Below, one piece after another: positions 36,754 through 45,732 of a stretch of DNA of 64,000 nucleotides. The position numbers and the translations under genes are program-made. The notes under the pieces are model-generated. The model had not been told where the DNA came from. It made no database searches and saw nothing but the letters and a program-made list of their open reading frames with translations. The number at the start of each line of letters is the position of its first letter. Position 1 is the first letter of the stretch. Source of the DNA: Bacteroidales bacterium (GTDB lineage: Bacteria > Bacteroidota > Bacteroidia > Bacteroidales > Tenuifilaceae). The DNA lies in assembly GCA_003818205.1 (NCBI GenBank), contig RPRQ01000002.1, forward strand, positions 1-64,000. The letters are read 5' to 3'.

Positions 36754-37650
36754 ATGATAAGATTTAGATTATTTAAAGATAAAACAGCCCGGCTATCCAT
36801 GCTGGGCATTACCATTTTATCGCTAGGCTTTCTCCTGTTAATTGGGATTGGTCTATTTTACATGTCGTTACCGATTCTACGAGAAAAAGAAACATGGAAA
36901 TTGCTTACATCATCGAACTGGAAACCCTTTAAAGGTGAATTCGGTTTTCTCCCTTATATCATAAGCACCCTTCATGTTACATTCATTGCGATAGTTATAG
37001 CTCTCCCCTTCTCATTGCTTACTAGCATTTATCTTACCGAATACGCATCAGAAAAAATCAGAAACTTTTTTGCCCCCATTATCGATCTATTATCGGGGAT
37101 TCCACCTGTTATTTATGGGGTATGGGGGACATTAACGATTGTTCCATTCATTTCTGAAGATATTGCACCCCATTTTGTCGAGTTTTCATCAGGATATAGC
37201 GTACTAGCCGGAGGCATTGTTCTTTCAGTAATGATTACTCCTTTACTCATAAGCATATTTAGCGAAGTTTTTGGGTCAATTCCCAAGGAAATGCGCGAGG
37301 CTTCGCTTTCGTTGGGTGCCACAAAATGGCAAACCGTTAAGCAAATCGTTTTACGAAAATCATTGCCTGGAATAGTTGCAGCTATCGCCCTTGCAGTATC
37401 CCGTGCTTTCGGTGAGACAATAGCTGTTCTTATGGTTTGTGGGAATATACCCATAATTCCCTCTTCCATTTTTGATGCTTGCTATCCTCTACCCGCTCTG
37501 ATTGCCAATAACTATGGTGAAATGCTATCGATACCTAGCTATGAATCGGCGTTGATGATGGCTGCATTTCTCCTATTTATTATCATCGTAATATTTAATG
37601 CTAGCTCAAGGCTAATCCTAAACCGTATTGAAAGGAGATACCACGTATGA
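36754..37650 (+). CDS. pstC: Phosphate ABC transporter permease PstC
   Basis: One of the two membrane subunits of the Pst phosphate importer. The 298-residue protein has about six hydrophobic helices and the permease loop motif MREASLSLGATKWQTVKQIVLRKSLPGIVAAIALAVSRAFGE, which contacts the ATPase (EAA loop). It overlaps pstA by the four bases ATGA, which implies translational coupling. Confidence 0.94.
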   Translation: MIRFRLFKDKTARLSMLGITILSLGFLLLIGIGLFYMSLPILREKETWKLLTSSNWKPFKGEFGFLPYIISTLHVTFIAIVIALPFSLLTSIYLTEYASEKIRNFFAPIIDLLSGIPPVIYGVWGTLTIVPFISEDIAPHFVEFSSGYSVLAGGIVLSVMITPLLISIFSEVFGSIPKEMREASLSLGATKWQTVKQIVLRKSLPGIVAAIALAVSRAFGETIAVLMVCGNIPIIPSSIFDACYPLPALIANNYGEMLSIPSYESALMMAAFLLFIIIVIFNASSRLILNRIERRYHV

Positions 37651-38486
37651 AGCTGCTAGAGGAGAAAATATTTAAAGCATTAATGCTTATCTCGGCATTC
37701 GTTATCATTGCAGTTATTGGATATATTCTTTTTACAATTGTGTCAAAAGGTATAGGTTCTCTTACCTGGGATATGATAAGCAAAGGACCTGGAGGTGGTT
37801 TCTACCTTGGAAAAGAGGGTGGAGTTTTAAATGCAATTGTAGGTTCTTTTTATCTTGTTATTGGTGCAGTAGTAATTGCGTTATTCTTAAGCATTCCGGT
37901 TACGATGTATATTAACTTTTATCTTACAAAAACATCTTTTTTTGCAAAAACTGTAAGGTTTTCGTTTGATATCCTTTTTGGAATACCATCTATCGTTTAT
38001 GGTGCATTTGGGTTTGCAGTGATGATCTACTTCGGATTAAAAGCTTCGCTTTTTGGCGGTATCGTTGTAGTTGGTATGCTAATAACACCCATAATTATGC
38101 GATCGTTGGATGAAGTGGCAAGGTTTATTCCTCGAGATCTTATCGAAGCGCCTCTATCTCTAGGTGCTACCAAATACGAGATGATTAAAATTCTTCTTCG
38201 TCAGCTAATGCCGGGCATTACAACAGCTGTACTCTTAGCTATTGGTCGTGGTATTGGCGATGCAGCAACGGTTCTTTTTACAGCAGGCTATACCGACAAT
38301 ATACCAACATCATTAAGCCACCCAACAGCTACTCTACCTCTGGCTATCTTTTTTCAATTAGGAAGCCCAATAGAAGAGGTTCAGAATCGAGCCTACGCAT
38401 CTGCACTGATTCTTACCATTATCATTTTAATTCTAAGCTTATCAGCACGATATTTTTCAAGAAAACTTTCAAAAAACAAAGTTTAG
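37647..38486 (+). CDS. pstA: Phosphate ABC transporter permease PstA
   Basis: The second membrane subunit of the Pst importer, 279 residues with about six transmembrane helices. It has FDILFGIPSIVYGAFGF and the EAA-type loop IEAPLSLGATKYEMIKILLRQLMPGITTAVLLAIGRGIGDAA. It starts inside the last codons of pstC and is 2 bp from pstB. Confidence 0.94.
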   Translation: MKLLEEKIFKALMLISAFVIIAVIGYILFTIVSKGIGSLTWDMISKGPGGGFYLGKEGGVLNAIVGSFYLVIGAVVIALFLSIPVTMYINFYLTKTSFFAKTVRFSFDILFGIPSIVYGAFGFAVMIYFGLKASLFGGIVVVGMLITPIIMRSLDEVARFIPRDLIEAPLSLGATKYEMIKILLRQLMPGITTAVLLAIGRGIGDAATVLFTAGYTDNIPTSLSHPTATLPLAIFFQLGSPIEEVQNRAYASALILTIIILILSLSARYFSRKLSKNKV

Positions 38487-38488
38487 CA

Positions 38489-39322
38489 ATGAAAACAGAT
38501 AATTTGGAACAAGTAGAGACCATTTCAGAAAATAGTATTATAGATATTATGACACATAGCGATATTATTAATCCGCACATCAGGGTTGAAGGGTTAAACC
38601 TAAATATTGGTGAAAATCATATTCTTAAAGACGTTAACCTGAGTATCCCATCAAAAAAAATAACTTGTATTATTGGCCCATCGGGCTGTGGAAAAACTAC
38701 TCTGCTCCGCTCCTTCAATCGTATGCATGACGATTCGCCAAATGTTAAGATTACAGGAAAGATTTTTGTCGATGATGAAAATATTTATGATGAAAAGGCT
38801 CAGGTAATATCCATTCGGAAAAAAATGGGTTTGCTTGCACAGCGTCCCTGCCCACTTCCAATGTCAATTCTCGATAACATTACCTATGGACCAAGAATAC
38901 ACGGTGCCTGGAATCGTAGAAAACTTTATGCTACTGCTAAACATTACTTAACCGAAGTTGGGCTATGGGATGAGGTTAAAGAAAGGCTAAGATCATCCCC
39001 TGGACATCTATCCATCGGACAGCAGCAGAGGTTATGCCTTGCGCGTGGGCTTGCTGTTGAACCTGAAATTATTCTTGGCGATGAGGCAACCTCTGCCCTC
39101 GACCCAATCTCAACCAAAAAAATTGAGGAACTCTTTGTTACCCTTAAAAAGGATTATACTATAGTCTTGGTAACTCATACCTTACGCCAAGCTAAGAGAA
39201 TCGCAGATTATATTGCTTTCATGTACATGGGTAAGCTGATAGAGTTTGGGACTACCGATCAGATTTTTAATCATCCACAAAAGCAGCTGACCAAGGATTA
39301 TATTAGCGGGTATTTTAGCTAA
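38489..39322 (+). CDS. pstB: Phosphate ABC transporter ATP-binding protein PstB
   Basis: The ATPase of the Pst importer, 277 residues. It shows Walker A GPSGCGKTTLLRSFNRMHD, signature LSIGQQQRLCLARGLA and Walker B EIILGDEATSALDP, where Gly replaces the Leu more usual before the Asp. The N-terminal 35 residues before the ABC domain are longer than in E. coli PstB. No phoU follows, although phoU is often the last gene of pst operons. Confidence 0.94.
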   Translation: MKTDNLEQVETISENSIIDIMTHSDIINPHIRVEGLNLNIGENHILKDVNLSIPSKKITCIIGPSGCGKTTLLRSFNRMHDDSPNVKITGKIFVDDENIYDEKAQVISIRKKMGLLAQRPCPLPMSILDNITYGPRIHGAWNRRKLYATAKHYLTEVGLWDEVKERLRSSPGHLSIGQQQRLCLARGLAVEPEIILGDEATSALDPISTKKIEELFVTLKKDYTIVLVTHTLRQAKRIADYIAFMYMGKLIEFGTTDQIFNHPQKQLTKDYISGYFS

Positions 39323-39357
39323 CTTAGGGCAAAACTGAAAATTCGTAACTATTAATA

Positions 39358-39597
39358 ATGCAAGACATTCCCACACCAGCGAGCAACCCTAGCCTCCTAC
39401 TCGATTTAGTTTCGATGAAAATGCCATACGGTAAGTACAAGGGTTATACGCTTTGCGATATACCCGAATACTATCTTGTTTGGATGCATAGCAAAGGTTT
39501 TCCCGAAGGGAAATTGGGTATGCTGCTCTCAACTATGTATGAGATAAAACTGAATGGGCTTGAATATCTATTAACTAAACTCAAATCAAGTAAATAA
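39358..39597 (+). CDS. DUF3820-family small protein
   Basis: A 79-residue protein with the DUF3820 signature MPYGKYKGYTLCDIPEYYLVWMHSKGFP, ending LEYLLTKLKSSK. The family is found across bacteria, sometimes annotated as a putative quorum-sensing-regulated factor; the biochemical role is unknown. It begins 35 bp after pstB and may be read from the pst transcript. It is convergent with the next gene, with only 4 bp between the stop codons. Confidence 0.88.
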   Translation: MQDIPTPASNPSLLLDLVSMKMPYGKYKGYTLCDIPEYYLVWMHSKGFPEGKLGMLLSTMYEIKLNGLEYLLTKLKSSK

Positions 39598-39601
39598 AAT
39601 C

Positions 39602-40006
39602 CTATTTTTCAAATTCCCTAAACCACTTTTTAGCCTCCTCGGGGGTATTAAACATCTTAAATGGCATTCCAAACTTCTTCGCCGATTGGAATACATTATT
39701 TATATAGTATTGCTTAAAAACATTTACTGTAGCAACACCAACAATGCGCTTTAGTCCAGCTTTAGCAGCTTCAGGTAAGGCTTTTTCTTGTAACCATTTT
39801 CTAAATTCGGGCGATACAATTCCTTGGTTTCGTATATCTGATATATAATTGATAACCGGTTTCTTCGACATGAATTCTAGAGCTACATTAAAAGGCTTCT
39901 GATAATCCTCAATGGTCATTTTATTATTTGACCAAGTAATCGTAAGTGCTTTAATATCTAGTTCATAGGTTATCTTAGCAAACTCATTCTCGAATACGGT
40001 TTCCAT
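39602..40006 (-). CDS. SpoIIAA-like (STAS/SEC14-type) small protein
   Basis: A 134-residue soluble protein with the pattern of STAS/SEC14-like proteins: an N-terminal strand pair (FAKITYELDIKALTITWS), a central helix (DYQKPFNVALEFMSKKPVIN), DIRNQGIVSPEFRKWLQE and the characteristic end FNTPEEAKKWFREFEK. Similar proteins occur in many Bacteroidota but their partners are unknown; STAS-like folds often bind anti-sigma kinases, nucleotides or lipids. No regulatory gene is adjacent. I am fairly sure of the fold, not of any function. Confidence 0.65.
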   Translation of the reverse strand: METVFENEFAKITYELDIKALTITWSNNKMTIEDYQKPFNVALEFMSKKPVINYISDIRNQGIVSPEFRKWLQEKALPEAAKAGLKRIVGVATVNVFKQYYINNVFQSAKKFGMPFKMFNTPEEAKKWFREFEK

Positions 40007-40266
40007 AATCTTTTTTTGTTAAATTAAACAACTGTTCAAAATTAACATTACGTTTAAAAGTATTAAAAGGTTATCGCTTAAAGAGTAAATATGAATTTAT
40101 GCCTATTGATTCGGAGATGTATCTAAAATCGTCCCTTATGATCAGTTTCTTCTGTTTTATATTACAACAATAAGTCTCAATTATCTAACAAAATAGGATA
40201 AGAATTGTTATACTTAATTGTTTGGTTAGTAATTCCAATTATTTTAGTATAAAGAGTAAACTGCAA

Positions 40267-41802
40267 ATGCAACATTATCAACAGTTCAATACAAATCAGA
40301 GTCCGAATTCAGAAGTCGAAGAGATTACTTTCCTGCAATTGTTAGATAATTTCAAAGCTAGCATGAAGCGTGCTTTTTACGAAGAGGATAAAATCGATAG
40401 GTTTTGCAGTACTCGTGGAATCCCTCCATCGGTATTAATGGAGTTGATGTCTGAAAACCCTCTTGCACTTTGTATTCCTAGAGATTACGGTGGATTCGGA
40501 GGGAGTGTTAAAGAAAATATTGCTTTTATATCAGCAGCTTCATACGAATCGCTAGCGCTATCATTAACTTTGGGAATCAACAACGGTTTGTTTATTCAAC
40601 CCGTTGCCAAATACGGACAAGAAGCAGTAAAACAGAAAATTTTCGATCAGTTCCTGAATAACAGTTCAATGGGTGGTTTGATGATAACAGAACCTGATTT
40701 TGGAAGCGATGCGCTGAACATGCGCACTTCATTTTCCGAGAAGGATGGTTTTTTTCATCTATCTGGTAAGAAGCATTGGGCGGGACTTACAGGGATGGCC
40801 AATTTCTGGGTGCTTACAGCACGTAAACGGACTGAATCGGGAGAATTAATGCGTGATATTGATATGTTTATATGCGATGTGAATGCACCTCGACAAAAGA
40901 TAGTTGTAGAAGAGTATTTCGAGAACCTTGGGCTTTATCAAATTCCTTATGGTAGAAATCATATCGATGTACATATTCCAAAAGCACAAAAACTTATACC
41001 ACATACCTCTGGTATCCAAATGTTACTCGACCTTCTTCATCGAAGTAGGTATCAGTTTCCTGGAATGGGGCTTGGTTTTATTAAGCGAATCCTTGACGAG
41101 GCCATTAGCCATACAAAATCACGATTGGTTAGCAGTAAACGGCTATTCGATTACGATCAGGTACAACAACGCCTATCACGCCTACAAGCCAACTTCACAA
41201 TTTGCTCCGCATTCTGCTTAAAATCAGGTGAAGTTGCTGATCTGGAAAATAATCTTTCATCAAATGGGCTTGAGGCAAACGTTATCAAGAGTGTAACCTC
41301 TGATATAATGCAAGAATCTGCTCAATCATTACTTCAATTGGTTGGTGCAAAAGGCTATAAATTGAACCATATTGCAGGAAGATCGGTTGTTGATAGTCGC
41401 CCTTTCCAGATATTTGAAGGCTCTAACGATATTCTTTACCATCAGATTGCAGAATCGGTGCTAAAGATGATGAAATCAACGAAGGAGAATAGTCTTTACA
41501 AATTTTTAAACGGTTTCACCATACATGCTGCCGACCGTATTAAAAGTTTTGTAAACTTTGAGCTGAACACCAAACTTCCACAGCGAAAACTCATAGAACT
41601 CGGACAGGTAATTAGCCGAATAGTATCAATGGATCTGGTTCTGCACCTTGAGGAGAAAGGCTTCCGCAAAGACCTAATAGAAAATGCCCTGATTATTCTT
41701 AAACAGGAGATATCCACTCTATTGAACACCTTCCATGTTGAGAACAACACTATGGTGGTGGTTGATTATAATGAAGGGGGATATTGGTTGGATTTGGTGT
41801 AG
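40267..41802 (+). CDS. Acyl-CoA dehydrogenase family protein
   Basis: An FAD-dependent acyl-CoA dehydrogenase of 511 residues if started at the ATG at 40267; an in-frame TTG at 40222 would add 15 residues. It shows the flavin-binding ITEPDFGSDALNMRTSF, GKKHWAGLTGMANFW and the C-terminal IFEGSNDILYHQ, whose Glu is at the catalytic-base position of classical family members. The protein has a long C-terminal extension (about 110 residues after that motif). No beta-oxidation genes are nearby, so the substrate cannot be deduced. Confidence 0.88.
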   Translation: MQHYQQFNTNQSPNSEVEEITFLQLLDNFKASMKRAFYEEDKIDRFCSTRGIPPSVLMELMSENPLALCIPRDYGGFGGSVKENIAFISAASYESLALSLTLGINNGLFIQPVAKYGQEAVKQKIFDQFLNNSSMGGLMITEPDFGSDALNMRTSFSEKDGFFHLSGKKHWAGLTGMANFWVLTARKRTESGELMRDIDMFICDVNAPRQKIVVEEYFENLGLYQIPYGRNHIDVHIPKAQKLIPHTSGIQMLLDLLHRSRYQFPGMGLGFIKRILDEAISHTKSRLVSSKRLFDYDQVQQRLSRLQANFTICSAFCLKSGEVADLENNLSSNGLEANVIKSVTSDIMQESAQSLLQLVGAKGYKLNHIAGRSVVDSRPFQIFEGSNDILYHQIAESVLKMMKSTKENSLYKFLNGFTIHAADRIKSFVNFELNTKLPQRKLIELGQVISRIVSMDLVLHLEEKGFRKDLIENALIILKQEISTLLNTFHVENNTMVVVDYNEGGYWLDLV

Positions 41803-42054
41803 AAATTAATCTTGATTTTAATCTGAATGAATGAGAAATAACCCAAATATTAGGTGTTAATGATTTTTCAATTCATATCGTTGTTAAGAAATAGTCTGAA
41901 AGAATAAAAAGTTGATGATAAAACACAGAATAGATGAGTTTCTGCACGAATGATTACATGAAATTATCATGTAGGCTCAAGGGCAAAAACTCATTAAAAG
42001 ACTATCAATTCTGCTTTAGGGAATACCTAATTATTGGCAAAATTCAAAAAAAAA

Positions 42055-43377
42055 TTAAGCCACTTTCCCAATCCTTGCTTTAACTGGTATATTATGTGTA
42101 TTTAAACTTGGCGTTTGATTGTGAAAATCAAATTCAATATTTACGCCGGGTCGAAAAATCAAACAATGCGTGGAGCCTCCAAAGTGGAATGTACCAATCG
42201 GGTCACCTTTTTTTACTTTCTGCCCTACTTTCACAGTAATTTCACAGCTGGAAACCTCTGCCATTCCAATAGCAACAAAACACATAAGGCCAATTTTTGC
42301 ATTATCAGACTGGATAAATATTAAGGCACGGGTAGCTATCTCGGCAATATATCCCTGAGAATCGTTAGGTCCGGCAGGGTCATAGCCCTCAACAGGCGAT
42401 TCGGCATAATAGGTACCGGGAATGTTTTTAATTCCTTTTATTGTACCGTCAACAGGACTATTCCATCTATGATAAGTTTTTGCGCATAAAAATGCCTGAT
42501 ATACTGTGCACCCATCGCCAAACTCCGAAGCCAAAGGGTTGTCTGCCATAATATCTAATACTGAATAAGGCTGACCCTTCATCCAAAATTTATCTTTCAT
42601 TTTGGCATTGGTAACACAATTGTAAGGAGCCGACTCACAGGCATTCACAATCACATCAGAGTCACTATCGTTAGGGCTAACTTCTCTAACACCTGGATTA
42701 AATTCACGTGTAAAAAAGTTATCCCAACTTTTGTAGCCAAAATAGGGCTTTGATGGTTCACACTTATAGTTGTAAATAAAATTAGCCTTAGCTTCTTTAG
42801 GACTTTTTCCCTGTCCTCTTAAAGGATCCATTGCTGCAATGGCCTCTAGAGCTTTAGGTGAGAACCATCCAATTGGATTGGTATAATCAGGTTGCTTTTG
42901 AGCAATAGGACCATCGACCAAAACGTATTTAGAAGCACTAGATTCCAGAAAGGTTTTCCACTTATTTAAAATGGCTCTTAACTTTTCGTTGACAAAAGGG
43001 TTTGTGAATGCTAGATAACCACCGCTAGTTCCCATTGCCCAATCTAAAATAGCATTGATTGGAAATCCAATAAGACCCATTTGATCTTCAACAACACTAT
43101 AGCAGGGCGCTTCGGTTAGAATTTGATTCATTATTAAAAGCATAGTATCATAATTCTTCACGGGTTCGTTAAACCCCTGCGGAATTTCATCATACATACT
43201 TGTAAAACTCATATACAAAATAGGGTCGGTGAAAATGGCTTTGGCTAAATCATCAATTGTAGGATCTAAAGGAAGGCTATTATCTTTTGTCAACCTGATT
43301 TTGTTCTCAATCCAGCTGTTTAAAAAATCTCTATCAGATGGCAACCATTTCCCAATTCTGTATTTTACTGATTTCAT
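42055..43377 (-). CDS. Soluble phosphatidylserine-decarboxylase-family enzyme (PsiD-like)
   Basis: A pyruvoyl-dependent decarboxylase family protein of 440 residues, longer than membrane-bound Psd and with no membrane helix. The self-cleavage site is GGST, with Ser402 expected to become the pyruvoyl group in FHFGGSTHCLIF. Other stretches are WDNFFTREFNPGVR, NACESAPYN, YHRWNSPVDGTIKGI, PGTYY and GMAEVSSCEITV. From memory these track closely with the fungal L-tryptophan decarboxylase PsiD (439 residues; DDFF, CESLSYN, YHRWHAPVNGTI, FHFGGSS). The family is known; a specific substrate (phosphatidylserine, tryptophan or other) is inference. It lies 120 bp downstream of a phospholipase D-like gene on the same strand. 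Confidence 0.88.
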   Translation of the reverse strand: MKSVKYRIGKWLPSDRDFLNSWIENKIRLTKDNSLPLDPTIDDLAKAIFTDPILYMSFTSMYDEIPQGFNEPVKNYDTMLLIMNQILTEAPCYSVVEDQMGLIGFPINAILDWAMGTSGGYLAFTNPFVNEKLRAILNKWKTFLESSASKYVLVDGPIAQKQPDYTNPIGWFSPKALEAIAAMDPLRGQGKSPKEAKANFIYNYKCEPSKPYFGYKSWDNFFTREFNPGVREVSPNDSDSDVIVNACESAPYNCVTNAKMKDKFWMKGQPYSVLDIMADNPLASEFGDGCTVYQAFLCAKTYHRWNSPVDGTIKGIKNIPGTYYAESPVEGYDPAGPNDSQGYIAEIATRALIFIQSDNAKIGLMCFVAIGMAEVSSCEITVKVGQKVKKGDPIGTFHFGGSTHCLIFRPGVNIEFDFHNQTPSLNTHNIPVKARIGKVA

Positions 43378-43497
43378 AGTTGACTTTATTTATTTCTTCT
43401 TACTCTTATGGCTTTTCAGTACTGCCCCGTTTTTTTAAGTGATCGCTGGTCTTCACTATTAATTTTTATTTGTAACGAAAGAGTTGAGTTCAATTGC

Positions 43498-45255
43498 TCA
43501 CGCAAACAATTCCCGCTCAACATTCTTTATATCATTCTTATCGAAGTACCGCTCAACCCATTTTCCAGTGTTGTCAAGTGTTAAGGGTTGTACTATTTGG
43601 CCCTTTGCTTTATCCTTTTCAGTTTGGTCGCTTAACGATCTGAAGTTGTAATGGTCGGTTAAGCGCAATGCTTCAATTGCAAAAACGGTGGCAACATCAG
43701 TATCTTTGATGCAAAGCAGGTTATCGCCATTTTGCGTTTCACCGCCTAGCGCAAGGTTGGATGAACCACAGTAAACCCTTGCTGTAGGTTTGTTGAAATT
43801 GGTAACCACAAACTTATGGTGTATGGCATGGGCGCTACCCAAACTATGCTCTTCTCTAAATGGTGGAGGCAATTCGCGGCTTGCATTCTTAGCATTTATA
43901 AGCAATCCATTTTTCTGACCCGGTTTGTAGAGTGAAATTTCGCCGCTGCTATTGTCCGTTACTCCATAGGTGTATATAGAATCATCTTTATGCAGTGCTC
44001 TAAGGGCTGGAATCAGGCTGCCAGTACTTGATTTTCCCATCTCCATTACCGAGAATAGAACCGAATTCGTTTTACTATCCTTTACATTAGCGGTAATTGA
44101 ATCAATAAGTTGTTCTGCATAATCAGCAGTGTGAGGTGATACATTTATTTCAGTAGTTGGTATATCGACACCTGAAAATGGTTGGGCCTTGGTTGCAAAT
44201 TCTGTCATTCGAAATGATGTTGCTCTACCATCCTTCCAACAGGCATTAAATACTTCAGCATAAAACTTGGTAACCTTTGTGTCCTCAAAAACCAATATAT
44301 GATTTGCATTGATGTAAAGGCCTGTGTAAGAAAAATTGGTTGAACCCGTAAGAACTTTATAGGCAATACCATTTTTCTTGAGGATTATCTCTTTGCAATG
44401 TGAATATCGACCAAACTTGCAACGGAACATTTCCGCACCGAGTTTTGCCTTTTTATTGAACATCTCCTCGAATTGATCCTCCTTCGGGGTTTTTCCATCC
44501 TCATCGGCATCATGGTGCAAATCGGCATTATCCAAAATAATTCTTATTCTTCCTTTTGTGGCTAGGTCAAGGCACATCGTAGCTATTACTGGATCATTAA
44601 AATCATAAGCAAACATATCAACCGTTACGGAATTGTCTTTTAATGCCTCCTCAAGAAACTCGTTAATTATACTTCGTGCATTGAAGCCTAACCAAGCATA
44701 CATATCCTCATAGGTAAAATCGCCATACTTTTTATTGGTTCCGGCCTTCTGCTTTGTATCAAAGATCCAATTCCCTGATGGTAGTAACTTTTGATTCGCA
44801 CCAAATCGGTTTGCAAAAGCTTGTGATTTAAGAAATGCTCTTGTAAAACCTACTCGAAATTTCCCCTCGTTAAAATCGCTCACATCAATCTTAACCTTTG
44901 AGGTTTTCGAACTATCAAGCGGCAATAGGTTTTTATCTTTATCAAAAAAGCGTGGGGTTGCCTCATAGGTATAATTTCCCGATAGCATTCCAGTTTGCTG
45001 ATAAGAACCTGGAAAGTGAACCCATTTAAATAACTGTATTGGTGATATATCGGACCCTGTTACTTTGTCATTACCATCAAAGTTGAGAAGGTTTTGAATA
45101 GGATACCTATTGCCTAGTGGGTTGGTATAGTAAATTGTAAATCCAGCAAAAGTACCATCATCAGGTTTTTCGTCGAGGTTCATAGCTAGCATGGTCATTA
45201 GTGAACCTTTATAGGCTTTTAAGGAAAAGCCATTGTTCGAATCATCTTGGAACAT
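43498..45255 (-). CDS. Phospholipase D-like protein with altered HKD motifs
   Basis: A 585-residue protein with two PLD-type half-sites. The first is HCKEIILKK followed by GSTNFSYTG (about residues 285-310), the second HHKFVVTNF followed by GSSNLALGG (about 495-520). In the canonical HxKxxxxD motif the final Asp is Lys in the first and Asn in the second, but the His, Lys and following GSxN are intact. The first 180 residues are a different beta-rich domain. There is no signal peptide. PLD-fold enzymes act on phosphodiesters of lipids or nucleic acids; the role here is unknown. It is upstream of the PsiD-like gene and divergent from the Trp attenuator. Confidence 0.85.
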   Translation of the reverse strand: MFQDDSNNGFSLKAYKGSLMTMLAMNLDEKPDDGTFAGFTIYYTNPLGNRYPIQNLLNFDGNDKVTGSDISPIQLFKWVHFPGSYQQTGMLSGNYTYEATPRFFDKDKNLLPLDSSKTSKVKIDVSDFNEGKFRVGFTRAFLKSQAFANRFGANQKLLPSGNWIFDTKQKAGTNKKYGDFTYEDMYAWLGFNARSIINEFLEEALKDNSVTVDMFAYDFNDPVIATMCLDLATKGRIRIILDNADLHHDADEDGKTPKEDQFEEMFNKKAKLGAEMFRCKFGRYSHCKEIILKKNGIAYKVLTGSTNFSYTGLYINANHILVFEDTKVTKFYAEVFNACWKDGRATSFRMTEFATKAQPFSGVDIPTTEINVSPHTADYAEQLIDSITANVKDSKTNSVLFSVMEMGKSSTGSLIPALRALHKDDSIYTYGVTDNSSGEISLYKPGQKNGLLINAKNASRELPPPFREEHSLGSAHAIHHKFVVTNFNKPTARVYCGSSNLALGGETQNGDNLLCIKDTDVATVFAIEALRLTDHYNFRSLSDQTEKDKAKGQIVQPLTLDNTGKWVERYFDKNDIKNVERELFA

Positions 45256-45553
45256 ACTATTTTATATTATATAGTTTAGACTAAATTGTTATGTTTAAAA
45301 TCAATTTACAGAACCTATAACGATTCATATTCATATATAAATGCATACAGTAATTAATCATATCATAAATTTATGAATTGTATTTTAATATATTTGATTT
45401 ATTATCCTATTTATTTGCATTATTTACATTAACTATATAAATCCATTTAGCAAATTAAGTTAATTATTGACCAATCAAAGGTTTAGCGTTTTTACTTACA
45501 ACCCTCTTTTATGTTAATTCTTTTTCATTTGATATTACTTCGGAAAAAAACAT

Positions 45554-45583
45554 TTGTATTTCATGAAATATTCCTTATGTTTG
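45554..45583 (+). promoter_or_regulatory. Promoter of the Trp leader and trpB
   Basis: TTG at 45554-45556, a 19-bp spacer and TATGTTTG at 45576-45583 match the Bacteroidota consensus. Transcription would begin near 45590, a dozen bases before the leader peptide ATG. The region between the PLD gene start and this promoter (45256-45553) is AT-rich and shows no gene. Confidence 0.75.
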
Positions 45584-45601
45584 TAACCACAATCGCAGAA
45601 A

Positions 45602-45670
45602 ATGAAATCAAATAGTATAAATATTACATGTTGGTGGCACAGCTTAACCTTCCAAAACTGGGGGCGTTAA
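45602..45670 (+). CDS. trpL: Trp leader peptide
   Basis: A 22-codon frame starts at ATG 45602, a dozen bases after the predicted transcription start. It contains tandem Trp codons at positions 11-12 (TCWWHS) and a third Trp at position 20, and stops with TAA at 45668-45670. Three Trp in 22 codons is far above chance. The stop lies inside the antiterminator half (45661-45673), as needed for ribosome-position attenuation. It controls, by inference, the downstream trpB. It is a leader peptide with no function of its own. Confidence 0.85.
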   Translation: MKSNSINITCWWHSLTFQNWGR

Positions 45671-45732
45671 CCTAATTTGCTACTATCATTAAGCATCTAA
45701 GGCCGCAGGTAACCCCTGCGGTCTTCTTTTTT
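45661..45732 (+). promoter_or_regulatory. Trp attenuator: antiterminator and terminator
   Basis: The terminator is a 9-bp stem GGCCGCAGG (45701-45709) with CCTGCGGTC (45715-45723) and a five-base loop, extended by A-T pairs and followed by TTCTTTTTT. A competing antiterminator can form between GGGGCGTTAACCT (45661-45673) and AGGTAACCCC (45707-45716): about 10 pairs with small bulges. It would take bases from both terminator arms. A ribosome waiting at the Trp pair (45632-45637) leaves 45661-45673 free, so trpB is read; a ribosome reaching the stop codon covers it, so the terminator forms. Confidence 0.82.

Noticed and set aside
37113-37469. 118-codon frame opposite pstC
   Set aside because: Antisense shadow inside a conserved permease gene.
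40222-40266. TTG start for the acyl-CoA dehydrogenase
   Set aside because: A rare start codon adding 15 residues of low complexity; the ATG at 40267 is simpler, though the true start is not certain.
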